A stretch of 64,000 nucleotides of DNA, from positions 1,845,001-1,909,000 of the forward strand of contig JANJXV010000014.1 in NCBI GenBank assembly GCA_024803745.1, given 5' to 3'. The translations under genes were made by a program, and so were the position numbers. The notes below the pieces were generated by a model. It was not told where the DNA came from and ran no database searches. It saw nothing but the letters and a program-made list of their open reading frames with translations. Below, piece by piece: positions 11,820 to 22,530 of the stretch. Each line of letters begins with the position of its first letter. The stretch's first letter is position 1. This DNA comes from Megascapheus bottae. Taxonomy: Eukaryota > Chordata > Mammalia > Rodentia > Geomyidae.

Positions 11820-12458
11820 CACGCACGCAAATTTATGTGTATACATTCCCAGACACATACTCAGTACTTGTGGTCTTAAAGAGTTTTTTTATATTTCCCA
11901 ATATATACCTTTCCTTTAATGAGCCTTTATTTATACCTGTAGTCGTGTAGCTCTCCAGGAAACATAAAATAAACACAAGACATTTCTGGAAAGGGTTAAA
12001 GATCAACCTCAAGCTTCCTACCTGCTGAGACAGACTAAAGGAACAAAATTACCCTGAAGGGAGATCAGGAGCAATGAAAAGCATAGTATCTCTTGACTCT
12101 TGTTGCTTGAAAGAGTCTTTTCTAGGAGTCCCTATTTTCTTGTTTTCTAGGGACCAGAGTGCGATAGAACATATATATTTCTGGTGATCTTGTCTTAATT
12201 CTGATTATTTCCAATATATACAAGCTAGTTCTAAGGACTGAATGCTCATAATCACATTCATTAGGCAATGGTAGTCGAGAGAGGGAATAAATAATTAGTA
12301 CTTTTCAGGATCTTTGGACAAATGCCACACATATTCATTGTTCCATTTTGGGGTCCAGAAAACAAATATGAGATCTTTAATGAAGAAATGTTCATTGTCA
12401 CTTAATAGTGCTTAAATCTCAGATATCTAGGATCAACACCAATTTACAGGAGGCTTAC
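10454..12458. other. Unique sequence with (GT)n at 11792-11817
   Basis: Only a dinucleotide repeat at 11792-11817 stands out. At 11121-11190 the sequence resembles text around 9445-9480 (TTAGCCTTAGTACTATTCTTCACATAT versus TTAGCCTTAGCACTATTCTTCACATAT), a short dispersed duplicate of unknown origin. Confidence 0.45.
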
Positions 12459-12636
12459 TTTCTGTAGAGATTGCCATTTTTCTGTGTTGTTGATTTTGTT
12501 TTTGACCGGAAGGGAATGGCGGTCAGGGCTGACACGAGCTCCACCTGGCCATATTTCCCAACCAGCATAGTCCAGGCTTTGCATTGCAAACAAAAAGCCC
12601 TTGGGTGAGGTTCTGGCCACTTCATGTCACTAAGCC
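12459..12636 (-). other. Candidate internal coding exon, gene unknown
   Basis: On the minus strand a stretch open in one frame is framed by plausible splice sites: a pyrimidine-biased tract ending in TATCAG before 12636 and AAA|GTAAG after 12459. Its 178 nt, with incoming phase 1 and outgoing phase 2, encode about 59 residues rich in Trp, Cys, Pro and Lys (for example WPEPHPRAFCLQC). Unlike the surroundings it contains several CpG dinucleotides. I do not recognise the protein. It could be an exon, an exon of a decayed gene, or chance. Confidence 0.3.
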
Positions 12637-12907
12637 CTGATAACACCATATGAAAAATAAGGACAACAATAACACAAATCTCACTTAAAAAAAAACACTT
12701 CCAGGACTACATAAAATAATGCATAGAAAGTGTTCAACCAAGCTCTAACACATACAAATAAGTCATTGAATATGAGATACTAAAGCAGCTTTAGGAAACA
12801 ACTTTCTGTTTTTTCCCAATTGTTCTGTCATGACGTCTCTAGTTCTGTCTATTTCTCTGTGCTATTTTCTTGTCACTATTTCCTGTGTAGTTCTCCTGTC
12901 CATTTGC

Positions 12908-13182
12908 TCATATTGCCATAATACAGTATCAGGGACTGTAAGTTTATAAGGAACAGAAATTTATTTCTGACATTTCTGGAGGCTAGGAAGTCCCAAATCA
13001 ATATACCAGCAGGTATGGAGTTTGGAGACATTCCTGTATTTTCTTCCAAGATAGCACTTTGTCACTGTATCCTATGAGAAAAAGGAATGTTGAATCTTCA
13101 CTGGAGGGAAGAAAAGAACACATAAACAGCCTGCTTTAGTTCTAACCAGCTTTTTCTAATAAGCACTAATTCATTCATGAAT
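12908..13182 (-). mobile_element. MaLR-type LTR fragment (ERVL-MaLR)
   Basis: The plus strand reads ACAGAAATTTATTTCTGACA then TTCTGGAGGCTAGGAAGTCC, and further on AGCACTAATTCATTCATGA. This matches the reverse complement of the 3' part of mammalian MaLR LTRs, where the AAATAAATTTCTGT block supplies the polyadenylation signal. It is an old, partial LTR with no internal retroviral sequence nearby. Confidence 0.75.
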
Positions 13183-13216
13183 CTGGAACATTCACAATTT
13201 ACTTTCTAAGCAGCTA

Positions 13217-13360
13217 CCCTCCTCCTCCTCCTCCTTCTCCCCTTCCTCCTTCCCTCCTTCCCTTCCTTCCTTCCTTCCTTCCTTCCTTCCTTCCTTCCTT
13301 CCTTCCTTCCTTCCTTCCTTCCTTCCTTCCTTCCTTCCTTCCTTCCTTCCTTCCTTCCTT
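13217..13360. repeat. (CCTT)n microsatellite at a SINE tail
   Basis: A 144-bp pyrimidine tract starts with CCT triplets and CT-rich steps and becomes a nearly pure CCTT array of about 100 bp. It directly abuts the tail side of the minus-strand SINE at 13362, so it probably expanded from an A-rich SINE tail (AAGG on the minus strand). Such mirror-symmetric homopurine/homopyrimidine DNA can adopt triplex structure. Confidence 0.95.
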
Positions 13361-13361
13361 T

Positions 13362-13574
13362 TTAGGTGGGTCCTGGAGCTTGAACTCAGGGCCAGGTTGT
13401 GGTCTCTGAGCATTTTTTGCTCAAGGTTAGTGCACTTTGAACTTTAGCATCAACTTTCTGTTGGTAATAAGAGTCTCATGGACTTTCTTGCTCAGGCTGG
13501 CTTTGATCCACAATGCTCAGATCTCAGCCTCCTGACTATCTAGGAATACAGCAATGAGCTAACAGCTCCCAGCC
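13362..13574 (-). mobile_element. 7SL-Geo composite SINE, diverged
   Basis: The plus strand shows the Geo end (GGAGCTTGAACTCAGGGCCA), the linker GGTAATAAGAGTCTCATGGA and the 7SL end CAGATCTCAGCCTCCTGACT followed by a mutated AGGCGTGAGCCAC block. Its tail is the CCTT array at 13217-13360. Confidence 0.78.
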
Positions 13575-13908
13575 AGCTCCACTTCTTAGTATATTTCAGC
13601 AAATAGGAATAGTCAGTTTGTGGCAATTTCTTATATGGCTTATTAAGCTGGAAAGAAGCTAATGTAAACTAATTGACTATATAAATTGCCATCATTTTTG
13701 CAGAGCACAGTCCTTTCAGATCATCTGTCATTTAAAAGTACTCACAAAAGGGAAAATAATATGAAACACTTTTTATGAAAAGTTACTTTATTCTGGGGCC
13801 ATTAAGGAAGGCTAATCCATTAATCTATATTAATATGTCCATAGCCTCCTGTCTTAATTTGAATACTCTTGCATATTAACTATTGAGATTAAGTTTCACA
13901 CAGTTATT

Positions 13909-14102
13909 ATTTTTTTTTGCCAGTCCTGGGCTTGAGCTCAGGGCCTGAGCACTGTCCTTGGACTTTTCTCAAGGCTAGAACTCTACCACTTGAGCCTCAG
14001 CACCACTTCCAGCTTTTTTCTATGTATGTGGTACCAAGGAATTGAACCCGGGTCTTCGTGCATACTAGGCAAGCACTCTACCACTAGGCCAAACTCCCGG
14101 CC
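13909..14102 (-). mobile_element. IDL-Geo SINE, young, with 12-bp TSD
   Basis: This is a full-length, low-divergence copy. The plus strand reads inverted A-tail, GCCAGTCCTGGGCTTGAGCT, AGGCTAGAACTCTACCACTT, then GAATTGAACCCGGGTCTTCG and CTAGGCCAAACTCCCGGCCC. The perfect duplication CACACAGTTATT lies at 13897-13908 and 14103-14114. Confidence 0.95.
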
Positions 14103-14114
14103 CACACAGTTATT

Positions 14115-14653
14115 TTAAAGACAAGCAGAGAATATCTTGTTTTGAGGAGGTTGAGACAATGAGAAGGTTCTTTGTTAAGACAAAGATAGTCAAATTCAAA
14201 CTCTTTGGTAAACTGCCACATAGTTCCGCTTTACAACTAGCTGTACCTTTACACTGGAGAGGAAACAATGCCAGACTCAGCTTCCTAATCCTTTATATTT
14301 CTAATTAGCTGAAACATTTGTTCTACTCCAAATGGCTCCAAGCATCCAACAATAATAGCAATCAAAAGTAGCTTTTAATATTTTGGAAGTCATGTTAGTA
14401 AGGTTCTTGTCATGTCATGTGAACTGCTACTCAGCTGTTTGCAAGCAATGTTTAAAGGCTGCCTATTACTTTTTGGGTGGTTAGCACCTGAGGCAAAATT
14501 GAGGAAAGAAACACGAAAGTTCTTGTACTACTCATGGTTAATTACCTGTATGGTGAGGCTTAAGTGTTCAACTGACATACAATACTGATCTGTTCATCTC
14601 CTCTTTTAGATGGGTGTGACTTGAACTGAAGTTATATCATTGTCAGTAGAGTT
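14115..14653. other. Unique sequence between two IDL-Geo insertions
   Basis: No gene or repeat recognised. Confidence 0.45.
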
Positions 14654-14669
14654 ATGAACACAGATTTCT

Positions 14670-14869
14670 TTTTTTTTTTTTTTTTGCCAGTCCTGGGCTT
14701 AAGCTCAGGGCCTGAGCACTGTCCTTGGACTTTCTCAAGGCTAGAGCTCTACCACTTGATCCTCAGCACCACTTCCGGCTTTTTTCTATGTATGTGGTAC
14801 CGAGGAATCGAACCCGGGTCTTCATGCATGCTAGGCAAGCACTTTAACCACTAGGCCAAACTCCTGGCC
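14670..14869 (-). mobile_element. IDL-Geo SINE, young, with 16-bp TSD
   Basis: Full-length with a long inverted A-tail (from 14670). A perfect 16-bp duplication ATGAACACAGATTTCT flanks it (14654-14669 and 14870-14885). Preserved A and B boxes and low divergence mark it as one of the youngest insertions here. Confidence 0.95.
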
Positions 14870-14885
14870 ATGAACACAGATTTCT

Positions 14886-16326
14886 GTGAGTGTATTTGAA
14901 TAAATGCAATTTTAATTTATTTAGAAAAATATTTTCGTACAATACAACAGGCAAGAAATAGATCAGAAGTCATACAAATTTCACATAAATGACAAAATCA
15001 TCTTCATAGCAAAGTCAAGAAAATTTTCATTTTTATGGAAGCGAGAATCATAAATCTCCATTAAAAAAGTACCTAACATATTTAAGAGAGCTATCAGAAT
15101 GAATAATCAACACTTTGATAGACATTAATTGCTCTTCATTTTTACATGAGCTATACAAGATCTTACTTGGGGGCCACTTAATGGTTTTAAAGTTGGAAAG
15201 ATACAGTTTAGCATTAGTGAATGGCCAGGAGTAAATACATACCTGGCTATCTGCATCCAGTGCCAGAAGACTTATTAGGTTGGAAAATAATTATTAAACC
15301 AATAGATATTTCCATGAAACAGATACAGATGATATTTTCCCAGTAGAAAATTATAGATAAATATCATTAGGAGAATTCTTAATGGTCTATGGAGAAAGGG
15401 TTAACTAATCATCCTAGAAGCACTCTACTCTTAATAAGGAGGACTGAAGTGGGGCTGGGGGCCACTTGGGCTGAGTATGATAACATAGAGACATAGTAAT
15501 GTCCAAATTATAACTAATGTGAGTGATAATGATTCTCTAGGTCTCATGCCTTTGCTCAAACCCAGTCACTTTTGAGTAAAATAGCTTACATATATTCTTT
15601 GTGGAAAGACAATGGGGAACATAAAATTAGTAACCATTAGGATTATGCCAAGCATTCAGAGATTCCAAGGATTTCTTTCACAGGATGGCGTGTGTTGCAT
15701 CTATGTTGGATTTTACAGGTGAAATTTGAATTTTCAGGGCCTTCGTGCGGATACGGGCCATGCTGTCTCTCAGCTGAACAAGAGGGGAGTGAATGCGGTG
15801 ATTTAGAACACCTGAGATAAAGCTGCTTCATTGTTTTCATGTTTACTATAGGTACCCACAGAAGCACCTATCTAAGCAGATGAAGGAATGAAGTCCCACT
15901 GCTTATCTCTGAGGACACTGATGTCACCACTGAAGCGACTGGGGGAACTGGCTGGTGTGCTATAGGGAATAGGCTCTGGTCAGGAGGGATGGGAAACATT
16001 CCTGTTTTTGTTCTGGTGACTGCCAGAAATCTCAGTTACTCGAGGTCTTTAGTATTAACTTTTCCATTGCCTCTCTCAAGAAATCAAACCTGAGAACCAG
16101 TTTAAAGATGCTGGTGTTAGTTTCAATTCTTTCAGTAAAATGCATAAGTTTTTCAGCCATAAAGAGGCTGTCCAGCATGGAATTGGGTAGAAGAATAGTA
16201 GTGAAATTGCTAGATATGTCCTTCTGATCCATCCTCAGTGTTGTGAAATAGTGGTTTGGAGAGTGGCAGCTGAGCCTGGCAGGGAAACCCAACAGAACTC
16301 CAAATACTACACACAAACACTCTAGA
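14886..16326. other. Unique sequence; coding-like minus-strand island at about 15660-16260
   Basis: Minus-strand stretches are unusually open and CpG-bearing. From 16250 down to 16033 about 70 codons are open; near 15745 the phrase ATGGCCCGTATCCGCACGAA follows a good pyrimidine tract ending TTGTTCAG. The frames are broken by several stops between, so this could be exons separated by introns, a decayed processed gene copy, or chance. I do not recognise a protein. Confidence 0.25.
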
Positions 16327-16490
16327 AGCTAGAGCTAGGAGCTGATGGCTCACACCTGTAATCCTAATTACTTGGGAGGCTGAGATCTGAGGACCATGGT
16401 TCAAAGCCAGCCCAGGCAGATAAAAAGCTAAGTAAGAGGGTGAGGCCCTGAATTTAAAGTCCTAGTACCAGAATAAAAACAAAATTAAAA
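16327..16490 (+). mobile_element. Older 7SL+ID (B1-dID-like) SINE
   Basis: It starts GCTGATGGCTCACACCTGTA ATCC and has TACTTGGGAGGCTGAGATCT, a clear 7SL-derived 5' half. The short right half, GTGAGGCCCTGAATTTAAAG, is an ID-type B-box region without the extra Geo segment. It therefore differs from the 7SL-Geo copies. Confidence 0.75.
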
Positions 16491-17519
16491 CTGAAAAAGA
16501 TCCAAGTTCCATTTTTCCTATATGGGAAAAAATAAGTAAAACAAGAAGTTACACAATCGCATTATATTAAAACAACCACAATAAAGAAAATTCCTCAAAC
16601 CTACCCTGAAGAATAAACTACAAACAAAGTATGTGGGAAACCCAAAGGGGTGAGTAAAGTTTCCTACTCATTTTTTTCTATGCCTGTTCTACTTCAGGAG
16701 AATGAATCCTGCAGTCAGGTGTATACATGACCATCCATATCACAAAGGGCTTCTCTACTCTGTGGCACAAGTATTTAATTCTCTGGGCAGAGCCAACTGC
16801 TTGGCACTGTTAGCTATCATCACTTGAGAATAATTTTGGAACATATTTATTTTTGTGTAAAACTTCACTGGGATGTGGGAAAAGATTAACTTTTTAGGGA
16901 TATTTTTCTGTGGGGTAGGGACTTATAGAATTTATATTCTAATCGGTGCATGCTGCCTCATTTTCCCTTCTCTTCTGCCTTTGCTTTCTCCAGCATCTCC
17001 CTAGTTGAATATATTCATCCTCACGCTACTCCAGGTACAAAACCAGTCTTCAGTGTGGTGATAGAATCTTAAAGCTCAGAATTAATCATTCATTAATGTC
17101 ATTCAAAATGTCTTGTACTCCTTCACCAATGAAATACCCACCTCAAGGTCAGTGGTTTTCCTTTCTAGCAATTAGATTCAGGTGATTAGATGTCCCTGGA
17201 GTCTTATCAAAATGTCATCTTGTCTTACAGATCCACTCAAGAATCTATTGCTTGCTAAAAGTAGGTGGATCTAAAGATCATCCAGTGAGATAAACCAAAC
17301 TCATAAATCCAAACATAGTATGTTCCAGCTAATTTGTGGAATATAGACCTAAAACGAAGATGGGGGTGAGCTAATAAGGGGACTTGAGTAGATAAGGAGA
17401 ACTGTCTAGGAAGAGATCAGCAGAAGAGGAGAGAGGAAAGGAAAGGACACTGATGGGTGGAAAGAACATAAATACATATGCATATATATAAAAAGTTTTA
17501 CTCTCTTTGGCAGAAAGAG
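16491..17519. other. Unique sequence
   Basis: No gene or recognisable repeat seen. Confidence 0.45.
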
Positions 17520-18568
17520 CAGTGGTGAAAGAATATCAGTACCAAACTTCATGTTCCATACAGCCTTAGTTATAAAAATCAGCTTGATACTGGCACATGA
17601 ACAGAACTGAGGACCAATGCAATAGAACTGAAGAACCAGAAGTGATTTCACAGATCTATGGCTGCCTAATCTTTGATAAGAGAGAACAAAACATCAGATA
17701 GAAGAAAGACAGCCTCTTCACAAATAGTGCTGGCAGAATTGGTTATACATGTGCAGAAAACTGAAGTGGGATCCTTACATATCATCCTCTATTAGAACGA
17801 ATTCCAAATGGATCAAAGACCTAGAGTTAAGAGCAGATACACTGAAAATATTATAGGAAGGATAGGGGAAACACTAGGGCTCCTTGGTACAGGTTGAAAG
17901 TTCTTAAAGACTCAGAAGCACAACAAACCAAAGAAAGGCTGGATAAATGAGATTGCATTAAACTACAGAGCTTCTGCATGGCAAAGGACATAGCTAGCAA
18001 GATAAATAGAAAGCCCACAGAGTGGGAGAAAATCTTTACTAGATACACATCAGACAAGGGCCTCATATCTAAAATATACTTAGAGCTAAAAAATTATCCT
18101 ACCCCAAAACCGTCACAACAAATCCTCAGAGAAACACCAACCCCATTAATAAGTGAGCTAAAGACTTAAACTTCTCTGAAGAAGAGTGACCAATAGACAC
18201 ATAAAGAAATGCAAATCAAAACAACATTGAGGTTGCACCACACCCCAGTTAGAATGGCCATGATCAAAAACTAATAATAAAGGACTCTGTTGGGGATGTA
18301 ACCAAAAAGAAATGCTTCTACACTGTTGGCAGGAATCTAAACTTGTTCAACCACTCTGGAAAGCAGTATGGAGGTTTCTCAAAAGAATAAACATAGAGCT
18401 CCCCTATGAACCAGCAAATCCCACTTCTGGGCGTTTACCCAAATGACTATAAACAAGGACCTAATAATGCCACTAGCACAACCATGTTCATTGCAGCATT
18501 ATTTAACATAATTAAGATATGGTATCAACCCAGATGTCCTTTCATGGATGAATGGATCAATAGATGTG

Positions 18569-18608
<40 letters not shown>

Positions 18609-19200
18609 ATATAATGGACTTCTATGCTGCCATCAGAAAGAATGCCATTGCCACATTTGTAAGGAAATGGAAAGACTTGGAAAAAATCCATTAAGTGAAT
18701 TAAGGCAGACCCCAAAAAACCATGGTTTTCATGGTTTCCCTCATTTGCAATAATTATATGCCTAGAATAGTCCTAGCAGAGATTCACAACAGCCCGATAG
18801 CTATGTAATATGACCATATAAAATTATCTCATGATATAGAAACTAGAGGGATTTTGTTGTTTTGTTTTTCTTTTTGTTCTTTTTTTTTCTCCCCTTGTTT
18901 ATTCCCAGTGGTCAGTATTTCTGATTCAGTACCCTTTGTCTTATATGTAAGTTTCTCTGATCTGAGGAAGGGAAGGGGAATCACAGAAGTGTTGCATTAA
19001 AGGGTGAACCAATGTAACAGTGACACTCACTAGATACTATGTTGGAAATGAACTTTACAACTTGAGGGGTGAGAGGTTGAGGGGGCAAAGCAGGAGAAAA
19101 TGAGGGAGGGGTAACTGTTTGAAAAGAAATATACTGATTACTTATTGTAACTGTAACCCCTCTGTACATCATCTTTACAATGAAATAAAAATTGAAAAAG
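17520..19200 (+). pseudogene. L1 ORF2 3' part and 3' UTR, degraded
   Basis: The nucleotide sequence aligns by eye with mammalian L1 ORF2, from the region coding for the text 'GTACTGGCAC' onward, through the C-terminal domain, to a 3' UTR ending in AATAAAAATTG at about 19195. Recognisable coding blocks include [19 protein letters not shown] (from 17978) and LLGVYPNDYK (about 18427). Frames are broken repeatedly. A (GT)18 tract (18571-18607) has expanded inside the coding part. The 3' UTR differs from the younger L1 copies at 36934 and 47060, so this is an older subfamily. Confidence 0.9.
18571..18607. repeat. (GT)n inside L1 ORF2
   Basis: A pure GT tract of 37 bp lies where intact L1 copies read GATGTGGTATTTATACACAA. 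It expanded after insertion and replaced or displaced coding sequence. Confidence 0.95.
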
Positions 19201-19657
19201 GTCTACTCTACTCCTCCCATGAGCAAAAGTACAAAATTAAGTTCTAAATCAATTATTCTTGTTTCCCAGACTTCCTTATCATTTCAGTGACTGTGAGAAC
19301 CTAGACCCTCAGCAAAAATTTAAGGAAATAGATTCTCCAACGCTTACTATAGAAGTGAAATCTAATATTTTCCAAGCTCTTCAACCAGGGAACAACTTGG
19401 CAGATTCAAAAGTAAACCAGGGAACAACTTGGCAGCTTCAAAAGTAAGTAATGATTGCAGGAAAATGAATATTAATCCTGAAATTGATCAAGATGCATTG
19501 TACACATAATCTGCTGAATTTAAATCCCTGTGCACAACAACTTAAAATAAAAATTATCATGATTCATATTCATAGTGAAGATTATTAACTTCCCATTTCA
19601 GTTAAAATGTGGAATCTTAAAAACAGAAAACTCATATGGGAAAAAGGCAAATCTTTT
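19201..19657. other. Unique sequence with a short tandem duplication at 19388-19442
   Basis: The phrase CCAGGGAACAACTTGGCAG occurs twice, at about 19385 and 19417, followed by similar text (ATTCAAAAGTAA versus CTTCAAAAGTAA). This is a 32-bp tandem duplication. Confidence 0.6.
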
Positions 19658-19902
19658 TGTTGTTGTTGTTTTGGTCAGTCATGGGGCTTGAACTCTGGGC
19701 CTGGGAGCACTGTCCCTGAGCTCTTTGCCTCAAGGCTGGCACTCTATGTCTTTGGGCCACAGTGCCACTTTCCAGCTTTCTAGGTTAATTGAAAATAAGA
19801 ATCTCACAGACTTTCATGCCTGGGGTAGCTTTGAACCATGATCCTAAGATCTTAGCTCCCTGAGTAGCTAGGACTATAGGTGTGAGCCACTGGTGCCAGG
19901 CA
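19658..19902 (-). mobile_element. 7SL-Geo composite SINE
   Basis: A full-length copy. The plus strand gives GGGGCTTGAACTCTGGGCCT, the Geo-specific GAGCTCTTTGCCTCAAGGCT, the linker and CTGAGTAGCTAGGACTATAG. The short flanking repeat GGCAAATCT / AGCAAATCT probably marks the target duplication. The tail side carries (TTG)n. Confidence 0.88.
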
Positions 19903-19987
19903 AAGCAAATCTGTTATAGCACAAATATCTCACTGGAGTTTGATGACACTGTCATGAAAGTAAAGTTAAAGATGATTGTTTTCAAAC

Positions 19988-20213
19988 TAGGTAGCAATGG
20001 TTTCTGGCTGTAATCCTAGCTAAAAATCGAGGAGGGATGAATTCCACAGGATTGTGGTTTGATGCCTGCTCATCATAGAAAAGTCTATGAGATGCCATCT
20101 TCAAGATGTACAGCAAAAAGATAGACTGGAGGTCTTGTTTAAGTGGTACAATACCATATGTGCAAACAAGCTCAGAGAGAATGAATGTCCATAAGTTCAA
20201 ACACTTGTATTGG
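19988..20213 (+). mobile_element. Old 7SL+ID-type SINE
   Basis: Eroded 5' half GGCTGTAATCCTAGCTAAAA, then AGAAAAGTCTATGAGATGCC and AGCAAAAAGATAGACTGGAG, then GTTTAAGTGGTACAATACC (an A-box remnant). The linker 'AAAGTCTATGAGA' parallels that of the 7SL-Geo family, so it belongs to the same lineage at an older stage. Confidence 0.6.
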
Positions 20214-21649
20214 AGACAAAGATGGGTTTCAGAAAGGTGCACTATGCCTTACGAAATTGTACTTTTCTCTTGCTGTCTCTTACATGTACCTCATTAAAGG
20301 AGCTCCACTCAGACTTTAGTGATGAAAACTGAATTTTGTACAAATGAAAGCCATTTCAAGAGGTTCTCTTCTGAGAAGAAACTATGCTTTGGGGGGCTTC
20401 ATTGGAATCTCCAGCCCCTGGCCTCTCAGCCTCTTTGGGGCTAGTGGCTATGTCTGGGCTCCCACCTCTTTTGTTTGAGAGCCTGACACAGGAATGTGCT
20501 GGTGGGAAATTGCTCAGGCTGGATCTTGGCTTTACTACTTGAGGCCATTCAATCTATATCAAGGATTTTGTGAGTCCCTTTCTTTAATTGCATGGAGATA
20601 TTCTATCAAGACAATGTGATATCTTAATTATGTATAATGCTTCCACAGTTCATTCATTTCAGAGTTTTGAATTATTGCATGGAGGGGCTTGATAGCCATT
20701 TAACATGCATTGCCCCTCTTTTATTTTTAAAACATGAGTAGAAATTTCAGTCAGGTGAAGGAAGGAAGCAAATGACTTCCTGCATTTTTAAGCATCTACT
20801 TAAAAAAGAAAAAACCTGTAGTTGCTTACTTGCTTAAATGAGTAGCCTGCATAATTGTCATATTTTTAGTCCTTAAAAATCTGTTTTTGCAATGGAAATC
20901 TTCATGCAATCAGTATAATCAATTGCAAAATTAATAAACTTGGGTAATCTTCAACACAGCTTTTTCTGCTTTAAGAGATGAGGGGAAAAATACCTCCATG
21001 TGTGGCTTAGTCCTGAAGGACTGTTAGTAACAAATTCTGAATTGTATGGCTTTACTTTGAAGTTGCTGATGACGCTCATTTTTCTGTCATTTTCTTAAAT
21101 GTTTTGGTGCCAAACTTAGCATTTAACATGGGCAGAAGGCAGTAACTTAGGGAAACTCTTAGGGTAAGGAAAACAATTTCTGAAAGAAGTTTGCATAAAA
21201 TTTCAGTAAAAATGATTCTCTATTTTAGAAAGCTAGTTACAGGTTCATGGAAACATGAGGAGCTTCAAGATTTTCATTTTGTTAGCGAACAGACATGCTT
21301 CATTTGATAACAGAAACAAAAATTAATGCATTTGTTATACAACAATATAGAAAGTAAGATTATTAAGGACTGTGACCCGCGTGTAATTTGACAAAACATT
21401 TAGCGGAGTTTTTGCTAGGTAGTGACTCATCCTCATACTACTCAAAGAAATACAATTAATTTTTGTTCCAGTCTTCATAATATGATAGGTGCCTAACATC
21501 ATTTGTTCATGGTGGAGGAAAGGGAATATTCGATTCATGTTATTGGTAATGACATTAAAGGGGGAGAAAGGTTTATAGCAGTTTCTAGCAATTGTCTGTC
21601 TCATGAATATTTAATCTTTCTTATTATCTGATGCAAAATGATCCAAGTA
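20214..21649. other. Unique sequence
   Basis: About 1.4 kb without a nameable gene or repeat. Confidence 0.45.
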
Positions 21650-21679
21650 TCTCTCTCTGTCTCTCTGTCTCTCTGTGTC

Positions 21680-21756
<77 letters not shown>

Positions 21757-21773
21757 TGTTTGTTTGTTTGTTT
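21650..21773. repeat. Compound (TCTG/TC)n-(TA)n-(TTTG)n microsatellite
   Basis: Three arrays adjoin: TCTC/TCTG steps to 21718, about 17 TA units (21718-21752), then five TTTG units to 21773. The TTTG end abuts the tail side of the SINE at 21774, suggesting growth from its A-rich tail. Open frames spanning the arrays on both strands are artefacts. Confidence 0.95.
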
Positions 21774-21986
21774 CTGGAACCAGGATTTGAACTTAGGGGC
21801 TGAATCTTGCTCAACTTGGAAGTATTCTACCACATGATTTGTGCTTCCAGTCTAGCTTTTTGCTGGTAATTTTGGAAACGAGTCTCCTGTGGATTTTTCT
21901 TCCTAGGAGGACTTTGAATCTTGAGCCTCTGTACCTCAGCCTCCTGAAAAGGTAGGATTATAGGCATGACTCAGTGGCACCTGGAT
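21774..21986 (-). mobile_element. Old 7SL-type composite SINE
   Basis: The plus strand shows CAGGATTTGAACTTAGGGGC, the linker TTTTGGAAACGAGTCTCCTG and CTCAGCCTCCTGAAAAGGTA GGATTATAGGCATGA. The right half has ACCACATGATTTGTGCTTCC, nearer ID type than Geo type. Confidence 0.7.
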
Positions 21987-22351
21987 AGTTATTCTAGTTT
22001 TAATGCCCAGTTCTTGGGAGCTCTCCTGATAGAATGCCCAATTCTGAAGAGGTCTTCCCTGCTTGAAGCCACAGAGGGAAGTGAATTGCAGACCTAATAA
22101 TTCTCATATAGTCTGAAGTCAGAGTCTACAAAAATTCTTAGATATTTGTGTATTATGTATAAGCATAGTTCAATTCTATAAATATTTTAAAGGTCTTTCT
22201 CATTCATGGTGTTCAAATGAAGAGCAGTTAAATCTCTTTTAGAAGAGATGTGATTTAATTTTAGCCACTAAAAATGAAAATGAAAGAAATAAAACTAAAT
22301 AGGTCAGGGTATGTTGCTTCTCTCTCTCTCCCTCCCCCCTCTCTCCAGTTC

Positions 22352-22530
22352 TCCAGTCCTGGGGCTTGAACTCAGGGCCTGGGAACTGTCCTTGAGTTTT
22401 CTCAAGGCAAGTACTCTACCACTTGAACGACAACATCACTTCTAGTTTTTTCCTTGTATATGGTACCAAGGAATTCAACCCAGGTCAATTGAACCCAAGC
22501 ACTCTACCACTGAGCCAGACTCACAGACCC
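22352..22530 (-). mobile_element. IDL-Geo SINE, diverged
   Basis: Both monomers are recognisable (CTTGAACTCAGGGCCTGGGA; GGTACCAAGGAATTCAACCC). The left-monomer B-box neighbourhood has a local partial duplication, AACCCAGGTCAATTGAACCC. A (CT)n/C-rich tract at 22318-22346 lies on the tail side. Confidence 0.88.

Noticed and set aside
13217..13360. CRISPR-like or satellite array
   Set aside because: A four-base microsatellite attached to a SINE tail; no spacer-repeat structure anywhere in the window.
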